The notes: generated by a model not told the origin, from the letters alone. Shown: positions 1-8,795, counted from the first letter of the stretch. The stretch is 64,000 bases of DNA from Nannocystis bainbridge (GCF_028368995.1 NZ_JAQNDL010000002.1:1-64000), one strand, 5' to 3'. Translations and numbers: made by a program.

Positions 1-2096
1 TCGTAATGGTGGGAGGAGTCACCTTCGGGCCGCGGCGCGAGGGCCCCGTGGTAGCCGCGGAGCAGCCGCTTCTGGACCATGTCGCGGTGGACATGGATGC
101 GCTCGAGCGCGGCCCGCCGCTCGGCTTCGGTCGGCACCAGCACGAGGATGTCGGCCTCGGGCTCGGCCAGGATCAGGGCCTCGCACAGGGCGATGGTGAC
201 CGGGCGGAAGCCGCAGATCAGCACCCGCTTCAGCGGGAGGTGCGGCTCGCGGGCGAAGGGCGGGGCGTCGGTGACGGTGTGCAGGGCGGCGGCCTCCTGG
301 TCTTCGGACCAGACGGCGCCGTCGGGCTCGCGCCGCAGCGCCTCGGAGAACTCGCGCACGTGGGCGAAGCTGGGGGCGAGCGCGACGAAGCCGTTGCAAG
401 TGGGGGCGATGGCGCCGGCGGGGCGGTCGTCGCCGCCGATGGCGACGCCGAGGTCGGGCATGCCGAGCTCGTCGACCTCTTCGTAGAGGAGGCCGATCGG
501 GACCAGCCGCTGCCGCCGCGGCAACATCCGCGCCCGCCGCGTCAGTTGGTTCATCGCCGCGTGCGGCTCGGCCGCCAGCTGCGGCGGGGTCTCGCAGCTG
601 TAGCTGAGCTCCGGCTGGTCGAAGAAGCAGGTGTAGATCTCGTGGCCGGTGCAGGTCAGCAGTTCGGCGAGCAGCGGGCCGATGCCGGCGGTGCGGCCGA
701 CGCAGGCGAGGAACAGCGCGATCATGCGATCGACGACGACGATGAAGGCCCGCAGCTCGCCGCCGCCCGAGGCCAGCGCGGCCCAGGCGGCCGGGACGTT
801 GCGCTCGTCGAGGATCTCGGCGATGAGCAGCTTGCCGCGCCCGCGCTGGTGGGTGAGGTGGCCGTCGGTGACGCGGGCTGTCCTTCGGGACCTGTTCTTT
901 TGGACCTGTACGTTCGAACCGGTGACGGCGCCCTCCTCGGGGTCGGCGGGGCTCGGGTCGCGCAGGCCCTCGACGATCGCCAGCGAGGCGCGGATGGTCT
1001 CGGCGTCGGGCTCGGCGGCGGAGGTGTCGGCCAGCAGCACGACCCGCTGGGCCACGGCGATGTCGGCGCGGTGCATGAACGCCTCGTCGGTGGCGCTGCC
1101 GTGGCGGTAGACGATGCGTGCCAGCTCGCTGCGGCGCAGGAAATCGGGCCGCTCGGGGCTGGTGCCGACGACGACGTAGCGCGGGCCCATCAGCGCCCGC
1201 CGCACGTTGTCGAGCAGGAGCACGAACCACCAGCGCGACAGCGGCCGCACGTCCTGCGGCAGCAGCTTTTGGTAGTAGCGCATCAGCTCCTCGAGCAGCT
1301 GACGGGTGGCGGCGGTGATGTTGACGATCACCGTGTGCCCGTGCAGGCCGGGCGGCCGCAGCTGGCTCAGCTCCATCATCTCGCGCACGACGTCGCTGCC
1401 TAGACCGATGAGGAAGCTGACGAGGAACAGGCCGGCGACGGTGAGCCACAGGCTGATGATGACGACGCTGGCAGCGGAGGGCGCGGCCATCATGTTGCCG
1501 GGATCCTGGATCTGCCGGAACGCCCACCACAGCTTGGTGAAGAAGTCGTGGTCGTCGCGGTCGACCACGCCGTCCTCGTCGTAGTCGACGCCGCGATCGT
1601 CGACCTCGCTCTGCTGCAGGAACAGCGCGCCCGCGAACGACAGCAGGCCGACGACCATCGCCATGACGACGACCTGCCGGGCCCGCTCGCGCCGCAGCAT
1701 GACGGTGCGCAGGTCCTTCATCAGCGGGGCCCAGTAGCCGAGCAGGACCACGAATCGCAGCAGGCGGAGGCTCCGCATCCACGGCGAGGCACGCGGGTCG
1801 ATCGGCAAGAAGCTGACGAGGGCGACGAGGTCGAGGGCCAGCAGCGCGAGCGCCCCGGGCCGCGGCAACCGCCAGCCGCGCTGCCGCGGGTCGTCGGCGG
1901 TCTCGCGCCGCACGGCCAGCAGGAGTCGTAGCGAGAACTCGAGCGCGAACAGCCCCAGCAGCAGCGGCTCGTACTGCTTGACCCACGGCTCGGGGATCAG
2001 GCTGAAGATGATCGCCGCGCTGAGCAGCAGCCTCACGCCGGCGCTGCCGAGGATCCGGCCGAGGCGCGCGAGTGCGGCGGAGGACCTTTCCGGCAC
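1..2096 (-). CDS. CASTOR/POLLUX-like ion channel with RCK-type cytosolic domains (3' end beyond window)
   Basis: The reading frame stays open to base 1, so about 698 residues are visible and the C-terminus is missing. An N-terminal membrane part carries several hydrophobic helices (for example around LLLSAAIIFSLIPEP), then a pore-like segment near residues 183-200 reading WWAFRQIQDPGNM, followed by a long helix leading into two Rossmann-like nucleotide-binding (RCK/TrkA-N-like) regions (HTVIVNI, and later VLICGFRPVTIALCEALI). This order is that of the CASTOR/POLLUX channel family (plant nuclear K+/Ca2+ channels and bacterial relatives). Just before the pore is an EF-hand-like loop, VDYDEDGVVDRDD. 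A two-unit palindromic repeat lies inside the gene at 877-908 and encodes part of a basic linker. The start is uncertain: GTG at 2096 is used here, and GTG at 2147 is possible. It is divergent from the SRAP gene. Ion specificity cannot be read from the sequence. Confidence 0.75.
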   Translation of the reverse strand, partial: MPERSSAALARLGRILGSAGVRLLLSAAIIFSLIPEPWVKQYEPLLLGLFALEFSLRLLLAVRRETADDPRQRGWRLPRPGALALLALDLVALVSFLPIDPRASPWMRSLRLLRFVVLLGYWAPLMKDLRTVMLRRERARQVVVMAMVVGLLSFAGALFLQQSEVDDRGVDYDEDGVVDRDDHDFFTKLWWAFRQIQDPGNMMAAPSAASVVIISLWLTVAGLFLVSFLIGLGSDVVREMMELSQLRPPGLHGHTVIVNITAATRQLLEELMRYYQKLLPQDVRPLSRWWFVLLLDNVRRALMGPRYVVVGTSPERPDFLRRSELARIVYRHGSATDEAFMHRADIAVAQRVVLLADTSAAEPDAETIRASLAIVEGLRDPSPADPEEGAVTGSNVQVQKNRSRRTARVTDGHLTHQRGRGKLLIAEILDERNVPAAWAALASGGGELRAFIVVVDRMIALFLACVGRTAGIGPLLAELLTCTGHEIYTCFFDQPELSYSCETPPQLAAEPHAAMNQLTRRARMLPRRQRLVPIGLLYEEVDELGMPDLGVAIGGDDRPAGAIAPTCNGFVALAPSFAHVREFSEALRREPDGAVWSEDQEAAALHTVTDAPPFAREPHLPLKRVLICGFRPVTIALCEALILAEPEADILVLVPTEAERRAALERIHVHRDMVQKRLLRGYHGALAPRPEGDSSHHY
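877..908. repeat. Two 18-bp palindromic units inside the channel gene
   Basis: Two overlapping units, GCTGTCCTTCGGGACCTG (877-894) and CCTGTTCTTTTGGACCTG (891-908), share a CCTG and are offset by exactly 14 bp, as in the intergenic arrays. They lie in a predicted surface linker between RCK-like regions of the channel. Confidence 0.7.
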
Positions 2097-2154
2097 GCGG
2101 GGAAAGATAACCGAGGGACTGGCCGAAGGGGCAATCCCGCGCGACACTCAAGTC

Positions 2155-2889
2155 ATGTGCGGCCGCTACACGCTGACGACCCCCGACCTCGAAGCGCTCG
2201 CGCGCGTGGTGCAGGCGGAGATCTCGCCGGAGCTGCGCGAAGCGTACCGCCCGCGCTACAACATCGCGCCGACGCAGGCGACGACGATCGTGTACGCGGC
2301 GCCGGAAGAGGGCCGGCGGCTCGATTTGGGCCTGTGGGGCGTGCACCTCGCGGGCAACCGCCCGGGGGCACAGATCAACGTGCGCGCAGAATCGGCCGCG
2401 ACGGCGCCAGGCTCGCGCGAGCTGTTCGCGCGCGGCCGCTGCGGGGTCCTGGCCGACGGGTTCTACGAGTGGTCAGGCCCGAAGGAGCACCGCCAGCCGC
2501 ACTGGTTCCACACGCCCGGCGGCCGCCTGATCGTGTTCGCGGGCCTCTATCAGGACGTGCGCGACGAGGCGACGGGCGAGGTGACGCGGAGGTTCGCGAT
2601 CCTGACGACGGGGGCGAACCTCACGGTCGGGCGCCACCACGATCGCATGCCGGCGATCGTGCCGCGCGGGCAGCTCGGCCGCTGGCTGGCACCGCTGCCG
2701 CGCACTGCCAACATGGCCGAAAAGACAGCTCTGGCGCACCTGCTGGGCCCGGCGCCCGACGACATGCTGGTCGACTCCCCCGTGTCGACGCGGGTCAACA
2801 GCCCGCGCTTCGACGACCCGAGCTGCCTCGAGCCCGAACCGACGCTGCTCGAGGACGAGAGCGAGGCGCCGCGCGGCCGCTCGAAGTGA
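2155..2889 (+). CDS. SRAP-domain protein (HMCES/YedK family)
   Basis: This 244-residue protein starts MCGRYTLT, so removal of Met exposes the catalytic Cys2 that HMCES/YedK proteins use to form a thiazolidine crosslink with abasic sites in single-stranded DNA. Other family signatures are visible: RYNIAPTQ (active-site Asn), NVRAES, GVLADGFYEWSG (active-site Glu) and HHDRMPAIVP (active-site His). Length matches the family. It would act in the nucleoid, shielding abasic sites at stalled forks. The ATG at 2155 is fixed by the need for Cys at position 2. It is divergent from the ion channel, with only about 60 bases between starts. The C-terminal tail, rich in Glu and Arg, is not part of the core fold. 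Confidence 0.95.
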   Translation: MCGRYTLTTPDLEALARVVQAEISPELREAYRPRYNIAPTQATTIVYAAPEEGRRLDLGLWGVHLAGNRPGAQINVRAESAATAPGSRELFARGRCGVLADGFYEWSGPKEHRQPHWFHTPGGRLIVFAGLYQDVRDEATGEVTRRFAILTTGANLTVGRHHDRMPAIVPRGQLGRWLAPLPRTANMAEKTALAHLLGPAPDDMLVDSPVSTRVNSPRFDDPSCLEPEPTLLEDESEAPRGRSK

Positions 2890-2978
2890 CGGGCGGCGAG
2901 ACATCGCAGGCGCGTCAGGCTGCGAGCTCGGCCGAGGCGCGGCATCACCCGTGGGCTTGCGACCCGGGATGTCGCGCC

Positions 2979-3140
2979 GCGAGCGGGCTCGACCGGCGCG
3001 AGAGCAACATGTCTCTTGCGACATGTGAGCACGCTCGACATTGGGGGAGAGGTGTCGGCGCTCGGTGACTCTCGCGACAAGCGCTCCCGCGAGCGAGCTC
3101 GACCGGGGTGAGGGGCACATGTCTCTTGCGACATGCGAGC
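2979..3140. repeat. Tandem pair of ~52-bp blocks, each ending in a palindrome
   Basis: The blocks at 2979-3030 and 3089-3140 are offset by 110 bp and nearly identical: GAGCGRGCTCGACCGG, then a short variable stretch, then ACATGTCTCTTGCGACATG and GAGC. Each palindrome has 7-bp arms ACATGTC/GACATGT. A partial copy (CTCGACA...GGTGTCG) lies between them. Confidence 0.75.
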
Positions 3141-3261
3141 GCGCGCTCGAGGGCGAACGCTCGGGGGATGCCGCGCTCGTCGGGGGTCGTCTCACTTTGG
3201 AGGCTGGGGCGCGTGGGCGAGCGCGACCGGCGATCTGCAGTTCGGGGGTGCGCGGGAATCA

Positions 3262-3280
3262 TATGTCCTTCAGGACATGT
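3262..3280. repeat. Single palindrome of the CATGTCC-N4-GGACATG family
   Basis: ATGTCC-TTCA-GGACAT, 20-odd bases before a CATG-containing start region; perfect 6-bp arms. Confidence 0.7.
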
Positions 3281-3348
3281 CTCGAAGAGCGGTGAGCCTG
3301 GCCACATCGGCGAGATCGGGCGGCCTCTCGCCGCGTTCGGCCCGGGGC

Positions 3349-4344
3349 ATGTCGTCCACGCGCCTGTTCATCCGCGCCCTCGCGCTCGCGTTGCCCTTCT
3401 GCGGCGCCGCCCTCACGTCGCCCGCGATCACGCTGGGCACCTGCGGCGAGCAGGTCGAGCGGATGCGCCGGAGCTTCGCCGACCTGGAAGGGCGGCTCGG
3501 GGGTCCGCACGTGCAGCGCGAGGATTGGCCGTTGCCGGTGTCATCGGCCGGCGCGCCGATGCACGGGGCCGACGTGGGGCCGATCCTTTACGGACCGACC
3601 TCGGACCACGAATGGCCGGCGCTGGTGCAGGCCGTGGCGGCGCTCGAGGACGACCGCCGGCTCCGGCGCGCCAGCGGCGAAACGCGCCCGCCGGAGCCGA
3701 TCTATCTGGCGCTGCGCAGCGATGTCCGCCTCGACAAGCACTGGTCCGCGCTGCAGCGGCTCGCCGGTGAATGGGAGCTGCGGCTGGTGGTCGCCTCGCC
3801 CGAGCCGGCGCTGCCGCGGCCGAGCGCGCCGGCGTGGGTGCGCGAGGCGCTGGCGGGGCGCACGTTGACGGCCCAGGCCGGCTTCGATCGCTTCGAGGAG
3901 CTGCGCGACGTGTGGGCGGCCGCCGATACCTGCCCGGCGACGGTCCACGTCGACACGCGCTTCGGCTTCGGCCCGCGGCAGATGATGCGGCTGTGGGCCG
4001 AGCGGGCCGAGGCGTGTCATTGCTTCTCGATCGACGAGGAGGCGCTGATCGCCGTGGCCTGGCGGGCGTTCGCTCCGCAGGGCGCGCCGCAGCGGTGGGT
4101 GCCGCTGCGGATCGCCGTCAGCGAGGCGGCCCGCCACCGGGCCGAGCGCGAGTACGGGACCGACTCGGTGCATTCGGAGGATCCGACTGCCATGTTGCTG
4201 CCGGGCGCGGCCACCGTGGAGCGGCTGCTCGCCTTGCTCACCGCCGATCGCGCGCCCACCATTCATTTCGGGGCGCCCAATCGCGGGCCGCTGTTCGATC
4301 CGCTGTTTGATTATACCGCCTGGGCCGGCAAGCGCCGGCGGTGA
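3349..4344 (+). CDS. Putative secreted protein, function unknown
   Basis: A 331-residue protein with a short N-terminal hydrophobic stretch after two Arg (FIRALALALPFCGAALTSPA) that looks like a signal peptide. The mature part has a pair-wise comparison feel (two internal segments around LYLALRSDVRLDK and TVHVDTRFGFGPRQMM) and few cysteines. I do not recognise a family; myxobacterial periplasmic biopolymer-transport-like proteins have similar composition but no diagnostic motif is visible. The ATG at 3349 sits in a GGGCATGTCGTCC half-palindrome and is chosen because the upstream in-frame extension is low-complexity and runs through the repeat block. It converges on the RNA ligase gene with a strong hairpin between them. 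Confidence 0.7.
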   Translation: MSSTRLFIRALALALPFCGAALTSPAITLGTCGEQVERMRRSFADLEGRLGGPHVQREDWPLPVSSAGAPMHGADVGPILYGPTSDHEWPALVQAVAALEDDRRLRRASGETRPPEPIYLALRSDVRLDKHWSALQRLAGEWELRLVVASPEPALPRPSAPAWVREALAGRTLTAQAGFDRFEELRDVWAAADTCPATVHVDTRFGFGPRQMMRLWAERAEACHCFSIDEEALIAVAWRAFAPQGAPQRWVPLRIAVSEAARHRAEREYGTDSVHSEDPTAMLLPGAATVERLLALLTADRAPTIHFGAPNRGPLFDPLFDYTAWAGKRRR

Positions 4345-4347
4345 GCG

Positions 4348-4384
4348 GTGCGGCGAATCGCAGGCGACCTGCGATTCGCCGCAC
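4348..4384. terminator. 17-bp perfect hairpin between convergent genes
   Basis: GTGCGGCGAATCGCAGG (4348-4364), a 3-base loop, then its exact complement (4368-4384). It lies four bases after the upstream stop and 14 bases from the stop of the convergent ligase gene, so it can serve both directions. No T-tract is present on either side. Confidence 0.75.
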
Positions 4385-4397
4385 CCGGCGGCCCGCT

Positions 4398-5489
4398 TCA
4401 GTTGTACTCGGTGCCGCCGCTGCGCAGCAGGTACTTCTCGGACACGCTCTTGAGCTGGACCCGGCCGAGGTCGGGGTGACGGCGCTCGAGCTGCGGGCGC
4501 AGGACGATGCCTTCGCGGACGTGGAGGGCCTGGCCGGACACGGTCTCGCGGCCATCGGTGTGTTCAGCCATGGTCGCGCGGTTGAACGGGCCGCGGTAGA
4601 GCACGGGCACGCGCGGCAGCTCGAGCGCGCTGCAGGCGGCCTGCAGGTCGGCGTCGGACAGGAAGCCGCCCTGGCCGTACCAGCCGGTGTAGATGTCGAA
4701 CACGCGGAACCCGAGGTGGCGGTCCTGATCGGTCTTCGAGCCGTAGGCCAGGTCCTGCACGCCGGCGCCGAACACCTCGCCGAGCACGAACACCGGGCGA
4801 CCGGCGGCCAGCTCCTCGGCGAACACTCGCCCGGCGCGGGCCTCGAAGTCGAGGTGGCGGGCGACCCGGAGGTACAGGTTGTGCTGATTCTCGGTGGCGG
4901 CCGGCGTGAAGGCGAGGCCCTTGGCCGCGAGGCCCTTGCTGCTGACGATCAGCGGCCCGTGCTCGCCCGCGGCGTCGTTCGGCACCAGCCCGAGCTGGCA
5001 CCACGTGCCGTGGATCTTCTCGGTGAAGACGACGGGCTCGCCCTCGACGAGGACGTCGGGGAAGGCCTTGACGTTCTCGATGTCGTACTTGACGCAGCGA
5101 TCGGGGCCGGCGCCGTAGACGTGGCCGTTCATGTGCGACGGCACGGCCGGCTCATACTTGAGGATGCCGAGCTCGGCGGTGACGTCCTGGCCTTCGGACC
5201 AGGTCGGGCGGGCCGGGTAGACCAGGCCCTGCGACAGCACCCCGCGCAGCTTGATGGCCTTGACCCGGTTCGTGTCCTTGCCGGACAGCCGCCCCCGCAG
5301 GCCGAGCTCGTCGAGCAGCGGGTCGGGGACGATGGCCTGCTCCGGGATGTACGCGACGAGCTCTCCGCTGGTGAACTGGCCCTTGCGGACGATCGAGCGG
5401 TAGTCACCGACGCGGGCGATCTCGAGGGAATCAGCGTTGTCGTGCGGCTCGATGGCCACACGCACGACGTGGACGGCGAAGCTGGACAT
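4398..5489 (-). CDS. RNA ligase, DRB0094 type
   Basis: A 363-residue protein resembling the Deinococcus radiodurans DRB0094 RNA ligase group (RNA end sealing by a lysine-AMP intermediate). The N-terminal ~110 residues, including NADSLEIARVGDY and YIPEQAIVPD, match the OB-like domain specific to this group. The nucleotidyltransferase core follows with FTEKIHGTWC (motif I, Lys in KIHG), GEVFGAGVQDL (motif III region), EGIVLRP (motif IV) and VQLKSVSEKYL (motif V). It probably repairs nicks or breaks in RNA in the cytoplasm. The start is ATG at 5489; an in-frame extension upstream is low-complexity and lacks family residues. No partner repair gene (kinase/phosphatase or RtcB) adjoins it. Confidence 0.9.
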   Translation of the reverse strand: MSSFAVHVVRVAIEPHDNADSLEIARVGDYRSIVRKGQFTSGELVAYIPEQAIVPDPLLDELGLRGRLSGKDTNRVKAIKLRGVLSQGLVYPARPTWSEGQDVTAELGILKYEPAVPSHMNGHVYGAGPDRCVKYDIENVKAFPDVLVEGEPVVFTEKIHGTWCQLGLVPNDAAGEHGPLIVSSKGLAAKGLAFTPAATENQHNLYLRVARHLDFEARAGRVFAEELAAGRPVFVLGEVFGAGVQDLAYGSKTDQDRHLGFRVFDIYTGWYGQGGFLSDADLQAACSALELPRVPVLYRGPFNRATMAEHTDGRETVSGQALHVREGIVLRPQLERRHPDLGRVQLKSVSEKYLLRSGGTEYN

Positions 5490-5920
5490 GATGCACCTGT
5501 GCTTTCGTGGACGAAGGTCCTGGCAATGCGAGGACACGGCGATACCCGACGTGTGCTCGCCGACGCGGCCGCGCTCGCGCGGTCGGGTCGGAATGTCACG
5601 AGCCGCGGCGGCCCGGACTAAAATCAGCGGACTGTCGCTGGGGCCCGATACGCTCCTGGCACGCGCGCAGCAGCCGTAAAGGCCGGGGCGTACGAGGATG
5701 CGCAAAACAAGCGGCGGGCGGCGAGCGACATGGAGAGACCCAGGGAGGGCGAGAGTATGCCGTGACCGGCCCGGGTGTCAATCCATCATGATCGCGCCAC
5801 CGTCGATTCGGCCGCGGGCGCGAACTCGAACCGCCGGCCTGCGGACGACGGCGGCGAGGGGTCGCGGCCGAGAGATGTCCTGAAGGACAGATCGGCGGCC
5901 GGCTCGCGCCCGGCGATGAA
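5490..5920. other. Gene-free region
   Basis: Between two minus-strand genes. No protein-like frame. The only recognisable element is the palindrome at 5875-5890, which sits just past the 3' end of the esterase-like gene. Confidence 0.6.
5875..5890. repeat. Single palindrome
   Basis: ATGTCC-TGAA-GGACAG, 30 bases downstream of the stop of the esterase-like gene on the minus strand. It may act as a terminator there. Confidence 0.65.
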
Positions 5921-7201
5921 TCATAGCAGTTCGACGCAGCCGTCGGGACCCGGTCTGCCGAGGCCGGGGGCGAGGCCGGCGGCGGTGACGGTGGGGACCA
6001 CGAGCAGGGCGTCGAAGGCGGTGGCCAGCGACTTGTAAGGGTCGTTGTAGCGGCTGGCGTCGACGGGATCGTAGGCGCCCTCGATGGCGCGAATGGCCGG
6101 CTTGCCGCCGAGGCTGCGCTGCAGGCTCGAGCCGCGCAGCAGGGTCGGGACGGCGAGCAGGGCCGGGCCGGCGAGGCCGGCGAACACGGCGTCGAAGCTG
6201 CCCGCACGGGCAGGTGGCAACTCGAGCGGGCACAGGCGGCCGTCGCTGCGCTCGAGCACGGCGCGGCCGCGCACGAACAGGCCGCCGATGGCGACGTAGG
6301 CCCGGCCGTGCCACTGCCGCAGGTACTCGCCGACCGAGGGCGCGCCGCCGGGGACGTCGGCGGCGGCGCGCCGGTTCTCGCCCCAGAAGAACAGCTTGTA
6401 GCCGGGGCCGCCGAGCTGCAGCGCGAGGTCGAGGTTGCGCGCGCGGTGGAACTCGGGGGCGTCGAAGGCCCAGCTCTCGGCCTGGTCGAGCAGCTGCACG
6501 GAGGCCTCGGCCTGCATGCGCGCGCGGGCGTAGGCGGAGGCGGAGCTGCGCTCGACGTAGGCGGGCCGCTGGGCGTCGAAGCGCTTGAGCAGGGCCGCGA
6601 GGCCGGGGCCGTCGCCGCCGCGCAGGATGGCGGTGGCGCGGGCGGCGTGGTCCGGATCGACCAACTCGAGGTAGCCGAGGTAGCCGCGCGCGACGCTGTC
6701 GAGCTCGCCAGGGTCGGTGCCGTGGACGTGCAACATGCCCTTCGGGCCAGCCGCGTTGTGGGCCCGCACGGCGGCGATGAAGTCGCGCAATTCGGCGGTG
6801 CGCAGGGCGGGCTCGTCGAGGTCGAGGAGGATGGCGTCGAGGGCGTCGAGGTCGGGCGCGCCGGCGGCGGTGGCCCAGGCGTCGAGGGCGAAGCCGGCCT
6901 TGATGCTGACGTCGAGGGCGAGGCCGGTGACGCCGTGATCGCGGACGAGGGCGAGGAAGAGGTCGCGCGCGAGGACGACGAACTCGTGCCCGCCGGCGAG
7001 CGGCCGCCCGAGGCCGATGATCCGGGCCTCGGCGAAGCGAGCGTTCAGCGGTTCGAGCGCGGCGGCGGCGATCGGCTGTCCAGGTTGGAGGGCGCCGCGA
7101 GCCGCGAGCGCGTCGAGCTCGGCGCGGGCGTCAGGGCGCAGGTTACGATTGCCGGCGCAGGCGGTGGCGAGGAGGAGGAGAGCGAGGGAGATCCGGCGCA
7201 C
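5921..7201 (-). CDS. Erythromycin-esterase-like lipoprotein, probably a pseudoenzyme
   Basis: A 426-residue protein starting with a lipoprotein signal (RRISLALLLLATAC, Cys of the lipobox). The mature part follows the erythromycin esterase/succinoglycan-biosynthesis family: ARIIGLGRPLAGGHEF aligns with the family's GLGE-x-THG-x-x-EF, then FLALVRDHGVTGLALD, and later HVHGTDPGEL and ARARMQAEASVQLLDQAE. The catalytic Glu and His of the first motif are replaced (Arg and Ala), and the Glu of the FALE motif is Asp, so hydrolysis is unlikely. GTG at 7201 is chosen because it starts the signal peptide and lies 8 bases after a -10-like TAGCTT; no ATG fits. Monocistronic. Its substrate, if any, is unknown. 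Confidence 0.75.
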   Translation of the reverse strand: MRRISLALLLLATACAGNRNLRPDARAELDALAARGALQPGQPIAAAALEPLNARFAEARIIGLGRPLAGGHEFVVLARDLFLALVRDHGVTGLALDVSIKAGFALDAWATAAGAPDLDALDAILLDLDEPALRTAELRDFIAAVRAHNAAGPKGMLHVHGTDPGELDSVARGYLGYLELVDPDHAARATAILRGGDGPGLAALLKRFDAQRPAYVERSSASAYARARMQAEASVQLLDQAESWAFDAPEFHRARNLDLALQLGGPGYKLFFWGENRRAAADVPGGAPSVGEYLRQWHGRAYVAIGGLFVRGRAVLERSDGRLCPLELPPARAGSFDAVFAGLAGPALLAVPTLLRGSSLQRSLGGKPAIRAIEGAYDPVDASRYNDPYKSLATAFDALLVVPTVTAAGLAPGLGRPGPDGCVELL

Positions 7202-7473
7202 GCGCGAGGAAGCTAGCACGGCCCCGCGACACTGGTGAATCGCGGCTCGCGTGCGTGCGAATCCAGGGAGACATGCGGACGAGATCTTGGGGCCGACGTC
7301 AGGCGACGCCAGGAACGGTGGATGTCCGCTGTAGGACGAGGAGGATCCGCCGGGCGCGGCAGCACGATCGTGACACGAGCGCCAGCTCCGGCGACCGTCG
7401 CAGCGAAGCCTCAGGGGAAGGGGCGTGGGGCCGGCTGGTTGACGATCGAACGCGGACGTGTACCATGCCGGCG
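7202..7473. other. Divergent intergenic region
   Basis: Lies between the esterase-like gene (minus) and the MYXO-CTERM gene (plus). It holds the promoter of the plus-strand gene at 7439-7466 and a -10-like TAGCTT for the minus-strand gene at 7215-7210. Nothing else is recognised. Confidence 0.5.
7439..7466 (+). promoter_or_regulatory. Predicted sigma70-type promoter, leaderless arrangement
   Basis: TTGACG (7439-7444), 16-base spacer, TACCAT (7461-7466). The predicted start of transcription falls at about 7473-7474, which is the second in-frame ATG of the following gene. Confidence 0.5.
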
Positions 7474-8463
7474 ATGCGACTCTTACGAATGGTTGTCCTG
7501 GTGAGCGTGGCCCTCGCGAGCATGGGCGAGGGCGAAGCAAAGGCGTGCTCCTGCCTGCGGCAGGGCTTCGGCGGCGGCAAGCTCTACGTCGGCGCGGGCG
7601 GCTCGGTGCCGGCGGACGCGGAGGGCTTCGCGTGGACCGGCGACGAGAAGCTGAGCAGCGCGAAGGGTCGCGTGACCGTGGTGCGCGTCGACGGCAAGAA
7701 GAAGGTGCCGGTCAAGCACACGATCGTCGAGAAGGGGCCGGTCGAGGTGATCGTGCCGGCCGCGAAGTTCAAGCCGGGCCAGGTGTTCGAGGTGACGGTG
7801 CGCGAGGGGCCGCTGGCGGCCGAGACCCGCAAGTCGCTCGACCCGGCGGCGGCCGACGTGCCGAAGCCCGAGACGACGACGACCGTGACGATCGCGGCCG
7901 GCCCGCTGGCGCTGCCGCAGGCGACGGTGACGGCGGGGGCGCCGGCGCAGGAGAAGATTCAAGTGGCCCACCCGGCCAGTTGCAGCGCAGAGGTGGCCGC
8001 GGCCACGGCGACCCTCAAGGTCGAGCTGCCGGCCGAGGCCGAGGCGATGCGTGAGTACCTGGTGTACGAGACGCGGGTCGACGGCGCGGTGTGGAACGCC
8101 AGCGCGGGGCTGTGCAATCACGTCGATCCGGGCCGGACGTGGACGGGCGAGGTCGGCACCGACAAGCTGTTCGTGGTCTGCGAGCAGCCCGAGGCGCTGA
8201 AGCCCGGTAAGCACAAGGTCGAGGTCGAGGTGGCTTCGCCCGATCGGGTGCACGTGATCACGACGCCGGCGGTCGAGCTCGAGCTGGCCTGCGCCGCCGC
8301 GCCGGACCCGACCCCGGAGCCGGCCACGCCGCCGCCGGGCTCGGAGCCGCAAGAGCCGCCGCCGGTGGCGAAGAAGGGCTGCAGCGTCGGCAACGACGCC
8401 GGGTTCGCGTGGGTGCTCGGGGTCGGGCTGCTGTTCGCCCGCCGCCGCCGTCGGGCCGCCTGA
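7474..8463 (+). CDS. Secreted/surface protein with MYXO-CTERM-like tail
   Basis: About 329 residues: signal peptide (LLRMVVLVSVALASM), a mature region of beta-rich Ig-like appearance, a Pro-rich stretch (PDPTPEPATPPPG), then a C-terminal GCSVGNDAGF, a hydrophobic helix and RRRRRAA. That ending is the MYXO-CTERM sorting signal, expected to leave the protein on the outer surface after cleavage near the Cys. The central region has PATFKPGQVFEVTV-like segments typical of repeat beta domains but no named family is certain. Two ATGs compete, 7465 and 7474; 7474 is preferred because a TACCAT box ends seven bases before it, implying a leaderless message. Confidence 0.8.
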   Translation: MRLLRMVVLVSVALASMGEGEAKACSCLRQGFGGGKLYVGAGGSVPADAEGFAWTGDEKLSSAKGRVTVVRVDGKKKVPVKHTIVEKGPVEVIVPAAKFKPGQVFEVTVREGPLAAETRKSLDPAAADVPKPETTTTVTIAAGPLALPQATVTAGAPAQEKIQVAHPASCSAEVAAATATLKVELPAEAEAMREYLVYETRVDGAVWNASAGLCNHVDPGRTWTGEVGTDKLFVVCEQPEALKPGKHKVEVEVASPDRVHVITTPAVELELACAAAPDPTPEPATPPPGSEPQEPPPVAKKGCSVGNDAGFAWVLGVGLLFARRRRRAA

Positions 8464-8531
8464 GCGAGGATGACTCCGCCGCGCCAGGCGGCGGGCTCGT
8501 GAGCGTCGCCCGGCACGAGGGTGCCGGGCGG

Positions 8532-8692
8532 CTGTCCCCGAGGACATGTGCATAGAGACATGTCCGAATGGCTTAGTCGTCGGTGAGTGATTCGACGGGT
8601 CCTGGGGCAGGTCGTGATCGACGTGACCTCGAGGACAGATGACGGTCGCCTCGCGGTCGAGGGCGTGAATCGACCTGACCGCGAGGACATGT
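8532..8692. repeat. Palindrome cluster (three main units)
   Basis: CTGTCC-CCGA-GGACATG (8532-8548), TGACC-TCGA-GGACA (8624-8637) and TGACC-GCGA-GGACATGT (8676-8692). The last two also share flanks (ATCGACSTGACC) and are 52 bases apart, so they look like a local duplication. Confidence 0.65.
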
Positions 8693-8795
8693 TGTCGGGC
8701 GGGGTCGCACCGGGCCGCGCGAGACTCGCTGTGCAGGGTCTTCCAGGACGTGCCGGGCGCTGCTCGCTGCGTGCGGGTTCGCGCGCGGGCCGCTC

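Larger units (their letters stand above)
2890..3348. other. Gene-free region with a 110-bp-offset duplicated element
   Basis: No convincing gene. It contains two copies of a roughly 52-bp block (2979-3030 and 3089-3140) and a further palindrome at 3262-3280. The rest is GC-rich sequence without an obvious promoter. Confidence 0.6.

Noticed and set aside
2979..3140. Insertion-sequence terminal repeats
   Set aside because: No transposase frame lies between the copies, which are direct, not inverted, and the palindrome recurs everywhere else without one.
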